A stretch of DNA of 64,000 bases from Telmatobacter sp. DSM 110680 (GTDB taxonomy: Bacteria; Acidobacteriota; Terriglobia; Terriglobales; Acidobacteriaceae), in the NCBI RefSeq assembly GCF_039994875.1, contig NZ_CP121196.1, positions 3,286,001 through 3,350,000 of the forward strand, given 5' to 3'. Of the stretch, positions 1 to 9,491 are shown in pieces. How positions within the stretch are numbered: position 1 is the first letter of the stretch; every line of letters starts with the position of its first letter. The translations under genes were made by a program, and so were the position numbers. The notes under the pieces were generated by a model. That model was given only the letters and a program-made list of their open reading frames with translations. It had not been told where the DNA came from and did not search any database.

Positions 1-1
1 T

Positions 2-1171
2 CAATTGCACATGCTCGCTGTAGCAGTCGGGCTTGCCGGATTGTATGGTTACGACCGATGGAAACTGTTGAGACAGCGTGAAACTCCATTCGCCGCGCGT
101 CAATTTGCAGCGCCCCTTCTCTGCATGCTGCTTTCTGTTGGAATCGCCACAGCAACGGCTTGGCCGGCATTCGATGGGAGCGCCGCGTCTGGACCTGTGG
201 TCGACTTGCTCCGTGGTCATGCAGCGACACCGGTGCAAACCGCACCCGAACTCTCAGATTCTCAATCTTCTTTGAAAGCGCGCTTCGTTCGGCGCATTCT
301 CGCCAATCACCCGCGGGAAGCTAAATGGATGGAAGGCCGCCTCAGTTCCCGAGGTTTGACCACACAGGCATTATTAGAAGATTTGCTCGAGAGAGCGGAG
401 GCCTTGGTTATTGGGATCACTGTCCCCGTCTCGACCTCAAACGCTCTAGCGGTGATCTTTCTTCTATTACTCGCGGTCAATTTGTGGGCTGAGCGGCTCT
501 TGATCGCTCTTTTGCCATGGGCGCTTGTGCTTCTTGCTTTCTTCGTCATTTGGGGTAGGTCGCATCACACGGGAGTCGTATGGGTCGCCATTGTTTGTTC
601 GCTGTGGATGATCTCACTGCGGCCAGTACCCAACGACTGGGTCTCACATCTGCGGACGTCATTGTATGCGTTCTCACTTCTACTCTTTGTGCTCCAGATT
701 GGTTGGACTGTCCATTGTCTTTCTTCTGAAATTCATTCACCCTATTCTCCTGACAAAGACACTGCAAGATATCTAGAGCAGCTTCCGAAGGGAGCGCGCG
801 TTGCCGCATTTGATTACGACTCGGTCACGGTAAATGCGTGGCTTCCGCGGTCGCTCTATGTCAACCATCATTTTGATTACGCCTTGTCAAATAGGAACAC
901 TGAATTAATATCGAACATGAACCGCACCCTTACAACACGCCCTGATTATGTAACGATCGCTGAATACATCGAAACGGCACCGCCATACAACACATCGACT
1001 CGTACAACAGCGCCAAGAGTGACAAGATACGATCCTCCAGATATGCCTAATAAACTGGAGGAGCTTGGATATCGCGAAACCAATCGGTTCTGCGGGGAGC
1101 ATGTATTCCGTAACTATTCTGAATTTACTGAATGCCGATTGATCTACAGGTTGGAAAACGCGGGTCTTTAG
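2..1171 (+). CDS. Polytopic membrane protein of the polysaccharide locus (5' end outside window)
   Basis: The reading frame is open to the first base of the window, so the gene probably begins upstream and this is its C-terminal part (about 389 residues). Hydrophobic stretches at roughly residues 37-53, 143-180, 188-205 and 215-232 are membrane spans. The last 150 or so residues are hydrophilic and look extracytoplasmic. This layout, several spans followed by a soluble tail, is common in GT-C glycosyltransferases and polymerase-like proteins of polysaccharide loci, but no catalytic motif is visible in this fragment. It lies 33 bp before an acyltransferase on the same strand. Function is not assigned; a role in glycan assembly is inferred from context only. 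Confidence 0.6.
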   Translation, partial: QLHMLAVAVGLAGLYGYDRWKLLRQRETPFAARQFAAPLLCMLLSVGIATATAWPAFDGSAASGPVVDLLRGHAATPVQTAPELSDSQSSLKARFVRRILANHPREAKWMEGRLSSRGLTTQALLEDLLERAEALVIGITVPVSTSNALAVIFLLLLAVNLWAERLLIALLPWALVLLAFFVIWGRSHHTGVVWVAIVCSLWMISLRPVPNDWVSHLRTSLYAFSLLLFVLQIGWTVHCLSSEIHSPYSPDKDTARYLEQLPKGARVAAFDYDSVTVNAWLPRSLYVNHHFDYALSNRNTELISNMNRTLTTRPDYVTIAEYIETAPPYNTSTRTTAPRVTRYDPPDMPNKLEELGYRETNRFCGEHVFRNYSEFTECRLIYRLENAGL

Positions 1172-1204
1172 CTGAAGTCGTAACTAAACGACTTTTGATT
1201 CGAA

Positions 1205-2374
1205 TTGAGGGCGTATTTTTTGCTCGACTCGGCCAAAAATGGTAGTAGTCGCTCCGTGATACTCGAAGATGTGCGCGACTTCACATCGGGAAAAGTCCGC
1301 GTGAACTCGGGCCCCAAAGAGCTGAAATCGCTTGATTCGCCGGTTTCTACTTCGAAGCGTCTGTCGTCACTTGACGGGATTCGTGCGATCTCAATTGCTC
1401 TTGTGATTGGACGACACCTTGCCGCCCCGCGCGGATGGTGGAAGTCTGCTCAATTCTTGATTGGAGACTATGGTCGCCTCGGCGTGGTCGTATTCTTCGT
1501 AGTTTCCGGGTTTCTGATTACATCCTTGCTAATCTCAGAGTATGAGCTCAATGGCAGTGTTTCGCTCAAGCTGTTTTATGCTCGAAGAGCCCTGCGAATT
1601 TTTCCAGCGTCTTACAGTTATCTATTAGTTGTCACTGCCATGTGGTTTGCGGGCTTCATTCATCTGACAAAGGCAGATTTCTGGTGCGCCGTAACTTATA
1701 CGATGAACTACTTGCCGGGCAGATCTTGGCAGGTCGGCCATTTATGGTCACTATCAGTTGAAGAACAGTTCTATCTACTCTGGCCTGTGACATTCGTGCT
1801 CCTGAAACGGCGAAGATCGACTTGGGTTGCAGGGAGCATGATCTTGGTGGCAGTTGTCGCCCGTGCCGCAAGTCGACTCTTTCTAAAGGGCACAGTATTC
1901 TACGAGCTTGAGATGTTTCCGATGGTGGCCGATAGCCTTGCTGTAGGTTGTGTGTTGGCACTGTTAAGAGGATGGCTAGAAGATCAACGATGGTATCTAG
2001 AGCTCTTTAGGCCCGGATGGTCAATTTGTCTGCTCGCCTTAGCTTTAGGTTTGAATCGCTATCTTAGCTACTCGGCCGTGGATCGGACGATCGGCATGTG
2101 CGTGATCAATATTGTTCTGGCGATCCTGATTCACCGATCTGTCTATCGCCCGGGCGACTTATTTGGACGAGCGTTGAACTGGAGACCGATAGTTCTAATC
2201 GGTGTGTTGTCCTATTCCCTTTATCTTTGGCAACAGCTCTTTCTCGATTTCAATTCTGTCTCATGGATGACGCGGTTTCCTCAGAATATTTTGCTCACGG
2301 TTGCGACGGCTCTCACATCTTATCTCGTTATTGAGAAACCGCTTTTGGGATTGAGACGAAGGTTACATGCATAG
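1205..2374 (+). CDS. Acyltransferase 3 family membrane protein (OafA/YrhL-like)
   Basis: Integral membrane O-acyltransferase expected to acetylate (or otherwise acylate) sugar residues of the surface polysaccharide. Family marks are present in order: the N-terminal SLDGIRAISI segment near residue 55, the conserved Arg-His pair (GRHL) in the first span, FFVVSGFLIT near residue 100, the RRALRIFPA loop, and WSLSVEEQFYLLWP near residue 180. About ten hydrophobic segments follow. The listed start is a TTG and gives about 50 residues before the first family motif. A GTG further in (near 1304) is an alternative, so the N-terminus is uncertain. A second member of the family lies at 25364. Confidence 0.85.
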   Translation: MRAYFLLDSAKNGSSRSVILEDVRDFTSGKVRVNSGPKELKSLDSPVSTSKRLSSLDGIRAISIALVIGRHLAAPRGWWKSAQFLIGDYGRLGVVVFFVVSGFLITSLLISEYELNGSVSLKLFYARRALRIFPASYSYLLVVTAMWFAGFIHLTKADFWCAVTYTMNYLPGRSWQVGHLWSLSVEEQFYLLWPVTFVLLKRRRSTWVAGSMILVAVVARAASRLFLKGTVFYELEMFPMVADSLAVGCVLALLRGWLEDQRWYLELFRPGWSICLLALALGLNRYLSYSAVDRTIGMCVINIVLAILIHRSVYRPGDLFGRALNWRPIVLIGVLSYSLYLWQQLFLDFNSVSWMTRFPQNILLTVATALTSYLVIEKPLLGLRRRLHA

Positions 2375-2468
2375 ATGACGCAGAGGTCTACCGTGCGGAC
2401 AACATTTCCAAGAAGAGGGAGCGTGCAGTGACGGGACCAACTGCAGAATTCGGATCAGGAGCGAGGGA

Positions 2469-3092
2469 ATGAAGTTAAATGTAAAAGTAGAAAATATCTT
2501 GAGGATGCTTGTGCAACGATACGGTTCTGAGAGTGCGAAACGGCATCTGTGGAATAGAGAGTTTTCATCCGGAAAATGGAATTGCCTCGATAACACGGGA
2601 GAAGAAAGTATTGGCAGCTACCTCGAGAAATACGCGAAACACGGTGCAATTCTTGACTTGGGTTGCGGCACGGGCGCGACGGGGATTGGATTGAACACCT
2701 CTTCCTATAGTTTTTATACTGGCGTTGATATCTCTGACGCTGCAATCAACAAGGCAAGGACAAAAGCTATTGAAGCGGGCGTTGCGGACCGGCGAGAATA
2801 CTGCGTCGCCGACATCCTGACGTATGTTCCAAAACGCCAATATAACGTCATTTGTTTCGGAGACTCGATCTACTATATTCCGTTCACGAAAATCGTACCG
2901 ATGCTCTCGCGATATATGCCTTATCTGAGCGAGACCGGTGTTTTTGCAGTTCGCTTGTTCGACTCGAGCGGCAAACTACAGCACATTATCAACCTCATCG
3001 AAGGGCACTACATGGTGATAGAAAAACACTTGAGCGACCAGAGCCACGTTTGCAACATTATTTTTGGAAAGATGAGGGATGACGGAAGCTAA
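2469..3092 (+). CDS. Class I SAM-dependent methyltransferase
   Basis: A 207-residue protein with the SAM-binding motif I ILDLGCGTGATG at about residues 61-72, followed by an acidic strand end (GVDIS) and a motif IV-like segment (VICFGDS). This is the standard Rossmann-like methyltransferase fold. A good Shine-Dalgarno (AGGAGCGAGGGA) precedes the ATG. In this polysaccharide locus it could methylate a sugar or a lipid-linked glycan, but the substrate cannot be read from the sequence. About 160 bp without a recognisable feature separate it from the flippase gene. Confidence 0.8.
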   Translation: MKLNVKVENILRMLVQRYGSESAKRHLWNREFSSGKWNCLDNTGEESIGSYLEKYAKHGAILDLGCGTGATGIGLNTSSYSFYTGVDISDAAINKARTKAIEAGVADRREYCVADILTYVPKRQYNVICFGDSIYYIPFTKIVPMLSRYMPYLSETGVFAVRLFDSSGKLQHIINLIEGHYMVIEKHLSDQSHVCNIIFGKMRDDGS

Positions 3093-3251
3093 TTCATCTG
3101 TCGCGAGAGCTAGTAATCAGGAGCTGGTCAGACAAGACGCTTCAGCTGCCCGGAAAGGCATCCGGATCTGCTCATTCTGTCATCGTCTAATTGCTTCAAG
3201 TGGAATCTGTGAAATGGAATCTTCTGGCGCACCATCTTTGATTTACCAAAC

Positions 3252-4817
3252 ATGAAAAACTACGACAAAAGTGGATCGACAGGCCGCAAGCTTTTAATGG
3301 GGTCGATCTTTCGGATCGCGAACCTTGCCGGTGCAGTTGCTAGTTCGCTGTTCTTGATGCCGCTAATTGTGCATCACCTCGGCGACCGTGTTTATGGGTT
3401 TTGGTCTTTGGCGTGGACGTTTATTGGATATTATGGGCTGCTGGATTTTGGCCTTTCGAGTGCGGTTTCACAGTATCTGTCTATTGCGATCGGACGCAAA
3501 GACGAGGCTGAGAGTCAAGCGGTATTCAACACCGCACTCCGACTTCAGTCAATTCTCGGTGTCGTTGCGCTTGCGATAACGGTAGGGTTAGCAGCGGCGA
3601 CACCACTTTTATGCCACGATCCAAACGACGCTGCATTCTTCTGGAAGGTTATCGTTGTACTCGGGATTAACGCGGCAATCAGTTTTCCCGTCAGGGTGTA
3701 CACCGGGATTCTTGAGTCAGAACTTCGATTCGACGTCCAATCTGGGCTAGACTTTCTCGGATTAGTGCTTCGTACCGGATTGATAACGTGGGCCGTGCTG
3801 AGCGGAGGTGGGTTGCTCGCCCTGGCTTTAGCCTCTCTCGTCGGTGCGATCCCAATCGTGGTGCTTCAGGTTGCTCTGGCGCGACGAGAATCTCCTTGGG
3901 CTCGCATCAGCCGTACACCATTCGACCGCAAGCGATCAAAGGCATTTCTTTCCTACAGCATCTATACATTCATTGCAACTTCAGCCGATACGCTGCGCTA
4001 TCAACTCGATCCACTAGTGATTTCAGCGTTCATTGGGCTGGTCGCCGTTACCCATTATCGGATCGCAGGTGTTTTTGCGAGGTATTATGTCGAGGCGCTT
4101 CTGGCATTGATGAGGTTGTTCCAACCTCTCCTCAGCCGGCATCACGGTGCTGGAGACGACGAGGCCGTTGAGCGAGTTTTTTACTTCGCCACAAAAGTGA
4201 CGCTTTCTGTATCTGTATTCATTTGCGCTGTGGTCATTGCCTACGGAAAGCCATTCATTGCGCTATGGATGGGCGTGAAATATCAAGACGCTTATCCAGC
4301 AATGGTTGTCCTTTCGATTGCGGTCTTCCTCGACGTCTGCCAAAGCCCGTCGGTGGGGTTGCTCTATTCAACGTTCAATCATAAGTACTACACCTACATG
4401 AATCTGGCAGAAGGGCTCCTGAATCTTGCCTTCAGCATTGCGTTGGTTCGTCCTATGGGAATTCTTGGTGTGGCGACGGGCACGTTGGCAGGGGCCCTTG
4501 CTATTAGGGTCGTTGTTCAGCCGATTGTCGTGTGTAAGTCGAGCCACATATCTTACCCCGTTTATGTCCGATTTTTGGCAGGCAATATACTGCGATTTGG
4601 GGTATTGATGGGGGTATCCTTACTCATCCTGGCCTCGCATAGCGTTTCGAGCTACACATGGCTGGTGGGATTAGTCTCTGTCACAACCAGCGTATACGCG
4701 GCCGGATGCTGGATCTTTGGATTTAGTGGATCAGAGCGCGGCCAGGTAACCAAAGCAATCAGTTATCGAAGACAGAACCGCTTCACCCCGATTACTCCGG
4801 CAGCAGCCGAAGAATAA
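3252..4817 (+). CDS. Polysaccharide flippase of the Wzx / MOP superfamily
   Basis: A 521-residue protein with roughly 12-14 hydrophobic helices along its length. The N-terminal pattern (GSIFRIANLAGAVASSLFLMPLIVHHLGDRVYGFW) is characteristic of oligosaccharide flippases (PF01943/PF13440 type). Such proteins move undecaprenyl-linked repeat units across the inner membrane for Wzy-dependent polymerisation. The C-terminal 30 residues are polar and basic, as expected for a cytoplasmic tail. No clear Shine-Dalgarno precedes the ATG. The same locus also encodes an ABC exporter (11993-14198), so two glycan export routes coexist. Family assignment is firm; the transported glycan is unknown. Confidence 0.85.
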   Translation: MKNYDKSGSTGRKLLMGSIFRIANLAGAVASSLFLMPLIVHHLGDRVYGFWSLAWTFIGYYGLLDFGLSSAVSQYLSIAIGRKDEAESQAVFNTALRLQSILGVVALAITVGLAAATPLLCHDPNDAAFFWKVIVVLGINAAISFPVRVYTGILESELRFDVQSGLDFLGLVLRTGLITWAVLSGGGLLALALASLVGAIPIVVLQVALARRESPWARISRTPFDRKRSKAFLSYSIYTFIATSADTLRYQLDPLVISAFIGLVAVTHYRIAGVFARYYVEALLALMRLFQPLLSRHHGAGDDEAVERVFYFATKVTLSVSVFICAVVIAYGKPFIALWMGVKYQDAYPAMVVLSIAVFLDVCQSPSVGLLYSTFNHKYYTYMNLAEGLLNLAFSIALVRPMGILGVATGTLAGALAIRVVVQPIVVCKSSHISYPVYVRFLAGNILRFGVLMGVSLLILASHSVSSYTWLVGLVSVTTSVYAAGCWIFGFSGSERGQVTKAISYRRQNRFTPITPAAAEE

Positions 4818-4863
4818 AGGTTGGCGTTCGGCGAGAGATGCACGGGCAGAGCCGGAGGGTAAG

Positions 4864-5967
4864 GTGTATACAGACAATCTTGTCTCTATTGTTACTAGCG
4901 TTTTTAACGGCGAGCGTTTTTTGGCGCAGGCAGTCGAGAGCGTCCTGCGTCAAAGTTTCCGTAACTTCGAGTTCATTATTATCGATGACGGCTCGACGGA
5001 CTCAACGGGTTCAATTCTGGAGCGATATAGTCAACAGGACGAACGAATACGAGTCTTCAGGCAAGAGAATCTCGGTCTGATCGCGTCCTTAAACAGGGGA
5101 TGCCGTCTAGCCTCGGGCCAATACATTGCTCGGATGGATGGCGATGACGTCGCTCTAGCAGAGCGGCTGGAAAAGCAAGTTGAGTTTATGAAAGCGAACC
5201 CTTCAATCGGCCTGCTTGGTGGAGCCGTGGAATTTATAAGTGCACAAGGTCAGCCGCTTTCGATATCCGGAAACCCAACAACAGACACGGAGATTCGAAA
5301 GGCTCTTAAGTACAGCTCTCCTTTCTGGCACCCGACGGTGATGATGCGGAGAGAAGCATTTGAACTTGTGGGAGGGTACAGAATGGCTTTTGTCCAGGCG
5401 GAGGATTATGACATGTGGCTGAGGATCGCCGAGAATTTCAAGGTGGCGAATCTTAGCACGGTATTGGTTCAATATAGGCTCCACCCTCATCAAGTATCGG
5501 TTCTTCACCGCAAAAAGCAAATTATCAGTTCGCTTGCTGCGAGAGCGTCAGCGGACGAGAGAGCAAAGGGAAATCTCGACCCTTTTGACGCGGTCGAACA
5601 CATCACAGACGATTTGCTCACCAGTCTGGGAATTAGCGAATCAGTGCAACAAAAGGAGCTTATAAAAAATTACGTATGGACGATACGAAACATGTGCAAT
5701 ACGGGTGAATATCAAACTGCCTCGGCGCTTATGTTGCAGCTCCAGCGCAGCCAGGAGGCGAACAGGCTAGAATCGCGAACCGATGCGGATCTCTCCCTGT
5801 TGGCCGCGCGAATTTACCTAGACGAGGCGAGGGTTTGGAAAGCATTAGCAAGCGTCGTCCGAGCGCTATTTTTGCGTCCGCTGATATTCGGAAGTTTGGT
5901 TTTGCAAGTGGTGGGATGGACGCGAAAAAGAAACTTGACGGTTGCGAGACGGAACGCCACAAGTTGA
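4864..5967 (+). CDS. Glycosyltransferase family 2
   Basis: A GT-A fold glycosyltransferase of 367 residues. The nucleotide-binding DDGS is at residues 41-44 and the metal-binding MDGDD at 91-95, with the catalytic domain ending near residue 230 around AEDYDMWLR, a typical GT2 acceptor-loop motif. The C-terminal 130 residues are helical and of unknown role. The start is a GTG 46 bp after the flippase stop. It probably adds one sugar to the lipid-linked repeat unit on the cytoplasmic side. Donor and acceptor cannot be told from the sequence. Confidence 0.88.
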   Translation: MYTDNLVSIVTSVFNGERFLAQAVESVLRQSFRNFEFIIIDDGSTDSTGSILERYSQQDERIRVFRQENLGLIASLNRGCRLASGQYIARMDGDDVALAERLEKQVEFMKANPSIGLLGGAVEFISAQGQPLSISGNPTTDTEIRKALKYSSPFWHPTVMMRREAFELVGGYRMAFVQAEDYDMWLRIAENFKVANLSTVLVQYRLHPHQVSVLHRKKQIISSLAARASADERAKGNLDPFDAVEHITDDLLTSLGISESVQQKELIKNYVWTIRNMCNTGEYQTASALMLQLQRSQEANRLESRTDADLSLLAARIYLDEARVWKALASVVRALFLRPLIFGSLVLQVVGWTRKRNLTVARRNATS

Positions 5968-6196
5968 GAGAATCGTTGCAATTCGGCCAATATTCAATCG
6001 GCCTGCAGGCTAGTCGCGTTCAAGCGCCCGGGTATCGGCTTTAAACGTGTCGGAAGATGCACAAGGATCCTTCCATCGCAATATGCAGACGGAACTAGAA
6101 TCTCATCTTACGGCTTTGAGCCGAGTGGTTCAATTGAACATTGAGATGCTCATCCGAGAGTTGAGTGATCTCGCGTAAACGTAGTAACTCAAAACA

Positions 6197-8062
6197 ATGA
6201 TCCCTAAACGCATTATCCAAACCGGCAAAGTCTTTCCGCAATCGCTGAGAATTAAGGCGATGGTGAGCAACCTCCGTCTGCTTAATCCGGATTTTGAATA
6301 CGTGTTTTTTGATGATCCTGCAGTCGAGACGTTCATCGATACAGAATTCCCGCAATACAGAGCTGTCTTTGATGGATTCAAGTTTGCAATCCAGCGGTTT
6401 GATTTTTTCCGTTACTTGGTGGTCTATCGATTTGGGGGGTTCTACTTTGATCTGGACGTTCTGCTCGCCCATAGTCTGTCTCCTCTCTTGGAATACGAGA
6501 GCGTCTTCTCATTTGAGGGCCTGACCTTTAGCCGTTACTTGCGCGACAGATACAACATTGATTGGGAAATTGGGAATTATGCCTTTGGAGCCGCGGCAGG
6601 TCATCCGTTCCTGCTGGCTGTCATTGAGAACTGCATAAGGGCTCAGGCGGATCCCGATTGGGCGAAGCCTATGTTGCGGGATGTGCCTCCGCTATCGAAG
6701 GAAGAGTTTTTCGTTCTCTATACCACTGGCCCGGGGATGGTTACCCGCACTCTTGCTGAACAAGCAGAATTAGGCAAGACCGTGAAGGTGTTATTTCCCG
6801 AAGACGTATGTGATCTAAGGAGTTGGAATCACTTCGGTGAATTTGGCGTACACATGATGGATGCTACGTGGCGGCTGAACAAGGGTCGCCTGCGCAGGCG
6901 GCTGGCGGGTTACCTTGAAATCCGTAGACTGCGCCGTCTGATGGAGGAAAACCGCGCACTAGGAAGGACGAGAAAGCACAACTATCTCGGAAATGCGGAG
7001 GGCAAATCCGAAAGCCCACGCGCAGGGAACTCCACGATTCCTCTGGTCTCGATTCTCATTCCAGCTCATAACGCAGAAAACTGGATTGCTGAGACCTTGC
7101 GTTCCGCAATTTCACAAACGTGGCCCAATACCGAGATTATTGTGGTTGACGATGGTTCGATAGACAGAACCGGCGAAATTGCACGTTCATTCGAGGAGGA
7201 TGGTGTTCGTGTCTTTCGCCAACCCAATCAAGGCGCCGCGGCTGCGAGGAATACTGCATATTCGCTGTGCCACGGCGATTATATTCAGTGGCTCGATGCA
7301 GACGATTTGTTGGCGCCAGAGAAAATCTCAAAACAAATGGAGCTAGTCCAGGGCGAAGATGGAAAGCTGACTGCGCTTTCTTCTGAATATGGCACTTTCA
7401 TGTACCGGACTGATCGATCGCAATTTAACCCCTCGGCACTGTGGTGCTGCTTGACACCTGTGGAGTGGCTTATCCGTAAGATGGGACAGAACCTCTATAT
7501 GCAAACTGCCACGTGGCTGATTAGTCGCGAACTTTCGGAAGCCGCAGGGCCGTGGGACTCTAGTCTGTTTTGTGACGACGACGGCGAGTATTTCTGTCGC
7601 GTTTTAATGGCAAGTGATGGAGTCCGCTTTTGCCCAGGTGCCAGGGTCTACTATCGATCGTTTGGCTTCGATTCCATGAGCTATGTGAGCAACTCACCAA
7701 AAAAGCTTGAGGCCCATTGGCGTTCGATGAAGTTGCATATTCGCTACTTGCGGCTTATGGAAGATAGCGACCGTGTAAATACGGCGTGCCTTCGATATCT
7801 TCGAAACTGGCTTATCTGTTATTACCCTGAATGGTCTGAGATTGTAAAAGAGGTACAACAAATTGCTGCGGAATTGGGCGAGCCTCTAGGGACGCCGACT
7901 CTCTCATGGAAATACTCGTGGATGCAGAAGACCTTTGGATGGCGTGTGGCAAAAACTGCACAGCGTCGGCTCAGAAGGCTGCGGTGGCTGACAGAAAAGC
8001 GGTGGGAGAGAGTACTTCTTGCATTATCCAGACAACCCAACTTGAAGGATGGATGGCTGTAG
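6197..8062 (+). CDS. Two-domain glycosyltransferase: GT32-like domain fused to GT2 domain
   Basis: A 621-residue protein with two catalytic modules. Residues 1 to about 230 resemble GT32 (DXD-containing capsular sugar transferases): IPKRIIQTG at the N-terminus, FRYLVVYRFGGFYFDLDV, and DLD at residues 85-87. A basic linker of about 45 residues follows. Residues from about 282 on form a GT2 domain (LVSILIPAHNAENWI) with DDGS near residue 317 and LDADD at 366-370. Both modules keep their metal/nucleotide motifs, so the enzyme may add two sugars in succession. The upstream 229 bp (5968-6196) show no recognisable gene and no strong Shine-Dalgarno. Confidence 0.85.
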   Translation: MIPKRIIQTGKVFPQSLRIKAMVSNLRLLNPDFEYVFFDDPAVETFIDTEFPQYRAVFDGFKFAIQRFDFFRYLVVYRFGGFYFDLDVLLAHSLSPLLEYESVFSFEGLTFSRYLRDRYNIDWEIGNYAFGAAAGHPFLLAVIENCIRAQADPDWAKPMLRDVPPLSKEEFFVLYTTGPGMVTRTLAEQAELGKTVKVLFPEDVCDLRSWNHFGEFGVHMMDATWRLNKGRLRRRLAGYLEIRRLRRLMEENRALGRTRKHNYLGNAEGKSESPRAGNSTIPLVSILIPAHNAENWIAETLRSAISQTWPNTEIIVVDDGSIDRTGEIARSFEEDGVRVFRQPNQGAAAARNTAYSLCHGDYIQWLDADDLLAPEKISKQMELVQGEDGKLTALSSEYGTFMYRTDRSQFNPSALWCCLTPVEWLIRKMGQNLYMQTATWLISRELSEAAGPWDSSLFCDDDGEYFCRVLMASDGVRFCPGARVYYRSFGFDSMSYVSNSPKKLEAHWRSMKLHIRYLRLMEDSDRVNTACLRYLRNWLICYYPEWSEIVKEVQQIAAELGEPLGTPTLSWKYSWMQKTFGWRVAKTAQRRLRRLRWLTEKRWERVLLALSRQPNLKDGWL

Positions 8063-8177
8063 CTGCTAACGCGAAACAATAGCTGACGATGGACGGCAGC
8101 ATAAGTACGAGCAACGAAGCTTACCGAATCAACAAGATCTAAAGAACAGAGATTAGGTCGGATCGAAAGGAACGGTT

Positions 8178-9491
8178 GTGAGAGTTAGTATTTTCGGGCT
8201 GGGTTATGTAGGAACTGTTTCGGCTGGATGTATGGCGTCAGAAGGCCATGAGGTGGTAGGAGTGGATTTGGTCCCAGCCAAGGTGGATTTGATCAACCGA
8301 GGACAGTCACCAATTATTGAGAAGGACATCGGCCAGATTATTGAAGCCGAAGTAAAGCGGGGAAACTTGCGGGCAACAAGTGACGTCGCGGCGGCAATCT
8401 CCGCGACAGACTTGTCGTTTGTATGCGTGGGTACGCCAAGCCAGCCAAATGGCAATCTTGACCTGCGTTACATTCGCCGAATCTGCGAACAGATCGGAGA
8501 TGCGTTAAAGAATAAATTGTCGCGTCACGTCGTCGTAATCCGTAGCACGATTCTTCCTGGCACAATGCGTGGCATCATCATCCCTATATTGGAGGAATTT
8601 TCTGGAAAGAAGGCAGGCGTAGATTTCGGGGTGGGCAATAATCCTGAGTTCCTGCGAGAGGGTTCGGCAGTGAAGGACTTCCGCTTGCCGCCCAAAACTG
8701 TGATTGGTGAGCTCGATGGATCTTGTGGGGAGATGCTCGTCGACCTTTACAGCCGAATCGATGCGCCGTTCATCAAAACCGATTTAGAGACCGCAGAGAT
8801 GATCAAGTATGTCGATAACAGTTGGCATGCGCTGAAGATAGGTTTCGCCAATGAAATCGGAAGTCTATGCAAGTCATTTGGCATTGATTCACACGCAGTT
8901 ATGAACATTTTCTGCCAGGATCGAAAGCTCAATATCTCATCATCTTACTTGACGCCAGGCTTCGCATTCGGAGGATCGTGCCTTCCAAAGGATTTGCGTG
9001 CGATCTCGCATCAGGCCAAAATGCACGACCTGCAACTTCCAATTCTCACTTCAATCCTTCCCAGCAACGAGATCCAGATTGCGCGAGGACTGCAGATGAT
9101 TATTGATAGCGGGCACATGCGGGTGGGCATTCTAGGCTTTAGTTTCAAGGCTGGAACAGACGATCTGCGGGAAAGCCCCGTCATTGAGGTAATAGAGCGG
9201 CTCATCGGTAAGGGCTTTGATCTACGCATCTACGACAAAAATGTGAACTTAGCTAGTCTTGTTGGTGCGAACCGGGACTTTATTCTCAATCGTATACCGC
9301 ATATCTCTAAACTAATGGTTGCCGACGTCGCTACTGTGTTGAAGCATGCGCAGACTGTGGTGATTGGGAATAACGATCCTGAATTCGAACACGTTCCGGG
9401 CCAGCTCTCTGACAGCCAACATCTAATTGATTTTGTGCGGATAACCGAAGGGAAGAGCGGAAATGGTAGCTATGATGGCATTTGTTGGTGA
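8178..9491 (+). CDS. algD: GDP-mannose 6-dehydrogenase (AlgD-type)
   Basis: Oxidises GDP-mannose to GDP-mannuronate with two NAD molecules. The NAD-binding GLGYVG is at residues 7-12. The nucleophilic Cys is residue 268 within FGGSCLPKDL, the same number as in Pseudomonas AlgD as I recall it, and the length (437) also matches. Several stretches point to AlgD rather than UDP-glucose dehydrogenase: NNPEFLRE, PPKTVIGELD, SFKAGTDDLRESP, and the C-terminal GICW. The start is a GTG. The product suggests that a mannuronic acid derivative is part of the exported glycan. No alginate polymerase or export genes are present, so this is not an alginate locus. The next gene overlaps its 3' end by 29 bp. 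Confidence 0.92.
   Translation: MRVSIFGLGYVGTVSAGCMASEGHEVVGVDLVPAKVDLINRGQSPIIEKDIGQIIEAEVKRGNLRATSDVAAAISATDLSFVCVGTPSQPNGNLDLRYIRRICEQIGDALKNKLSRHVVVIRSTILPGTMRGIIIPILEEFSGKKAGVDFGVGNNPEFLREGSAVKDFRLPPKTVIGELDGSCGEMLVDLYSRIDAPFIKTDLETAEMIKYVDNSWHALKIGFANEIGSLCKSFGIDSHAVMNIFCQDRKLNISSSYLTPGFAFGGSCLPKDLRAISHQAKMHDLQLPILTSILPSNEIQIARGLQMIIDSGHMRVGILGFSFKAGTDDLRESPVIEVIERLIGKGFDLRIYDKNVNLASLVGANRDFILNRIPHISKLMVADVATVLKHAQTVVIGNNDPEFEHVPGQLSDSQHLIDFVRITEGKSGNGSYDGICW

Noticed and set aside
5968..6196. Possible small gene or tRNA in the gap
   Set aside because: A GTTCAAG-like stretch was seen but no cloverleaf can be formed and no short frame has a ribosome site.
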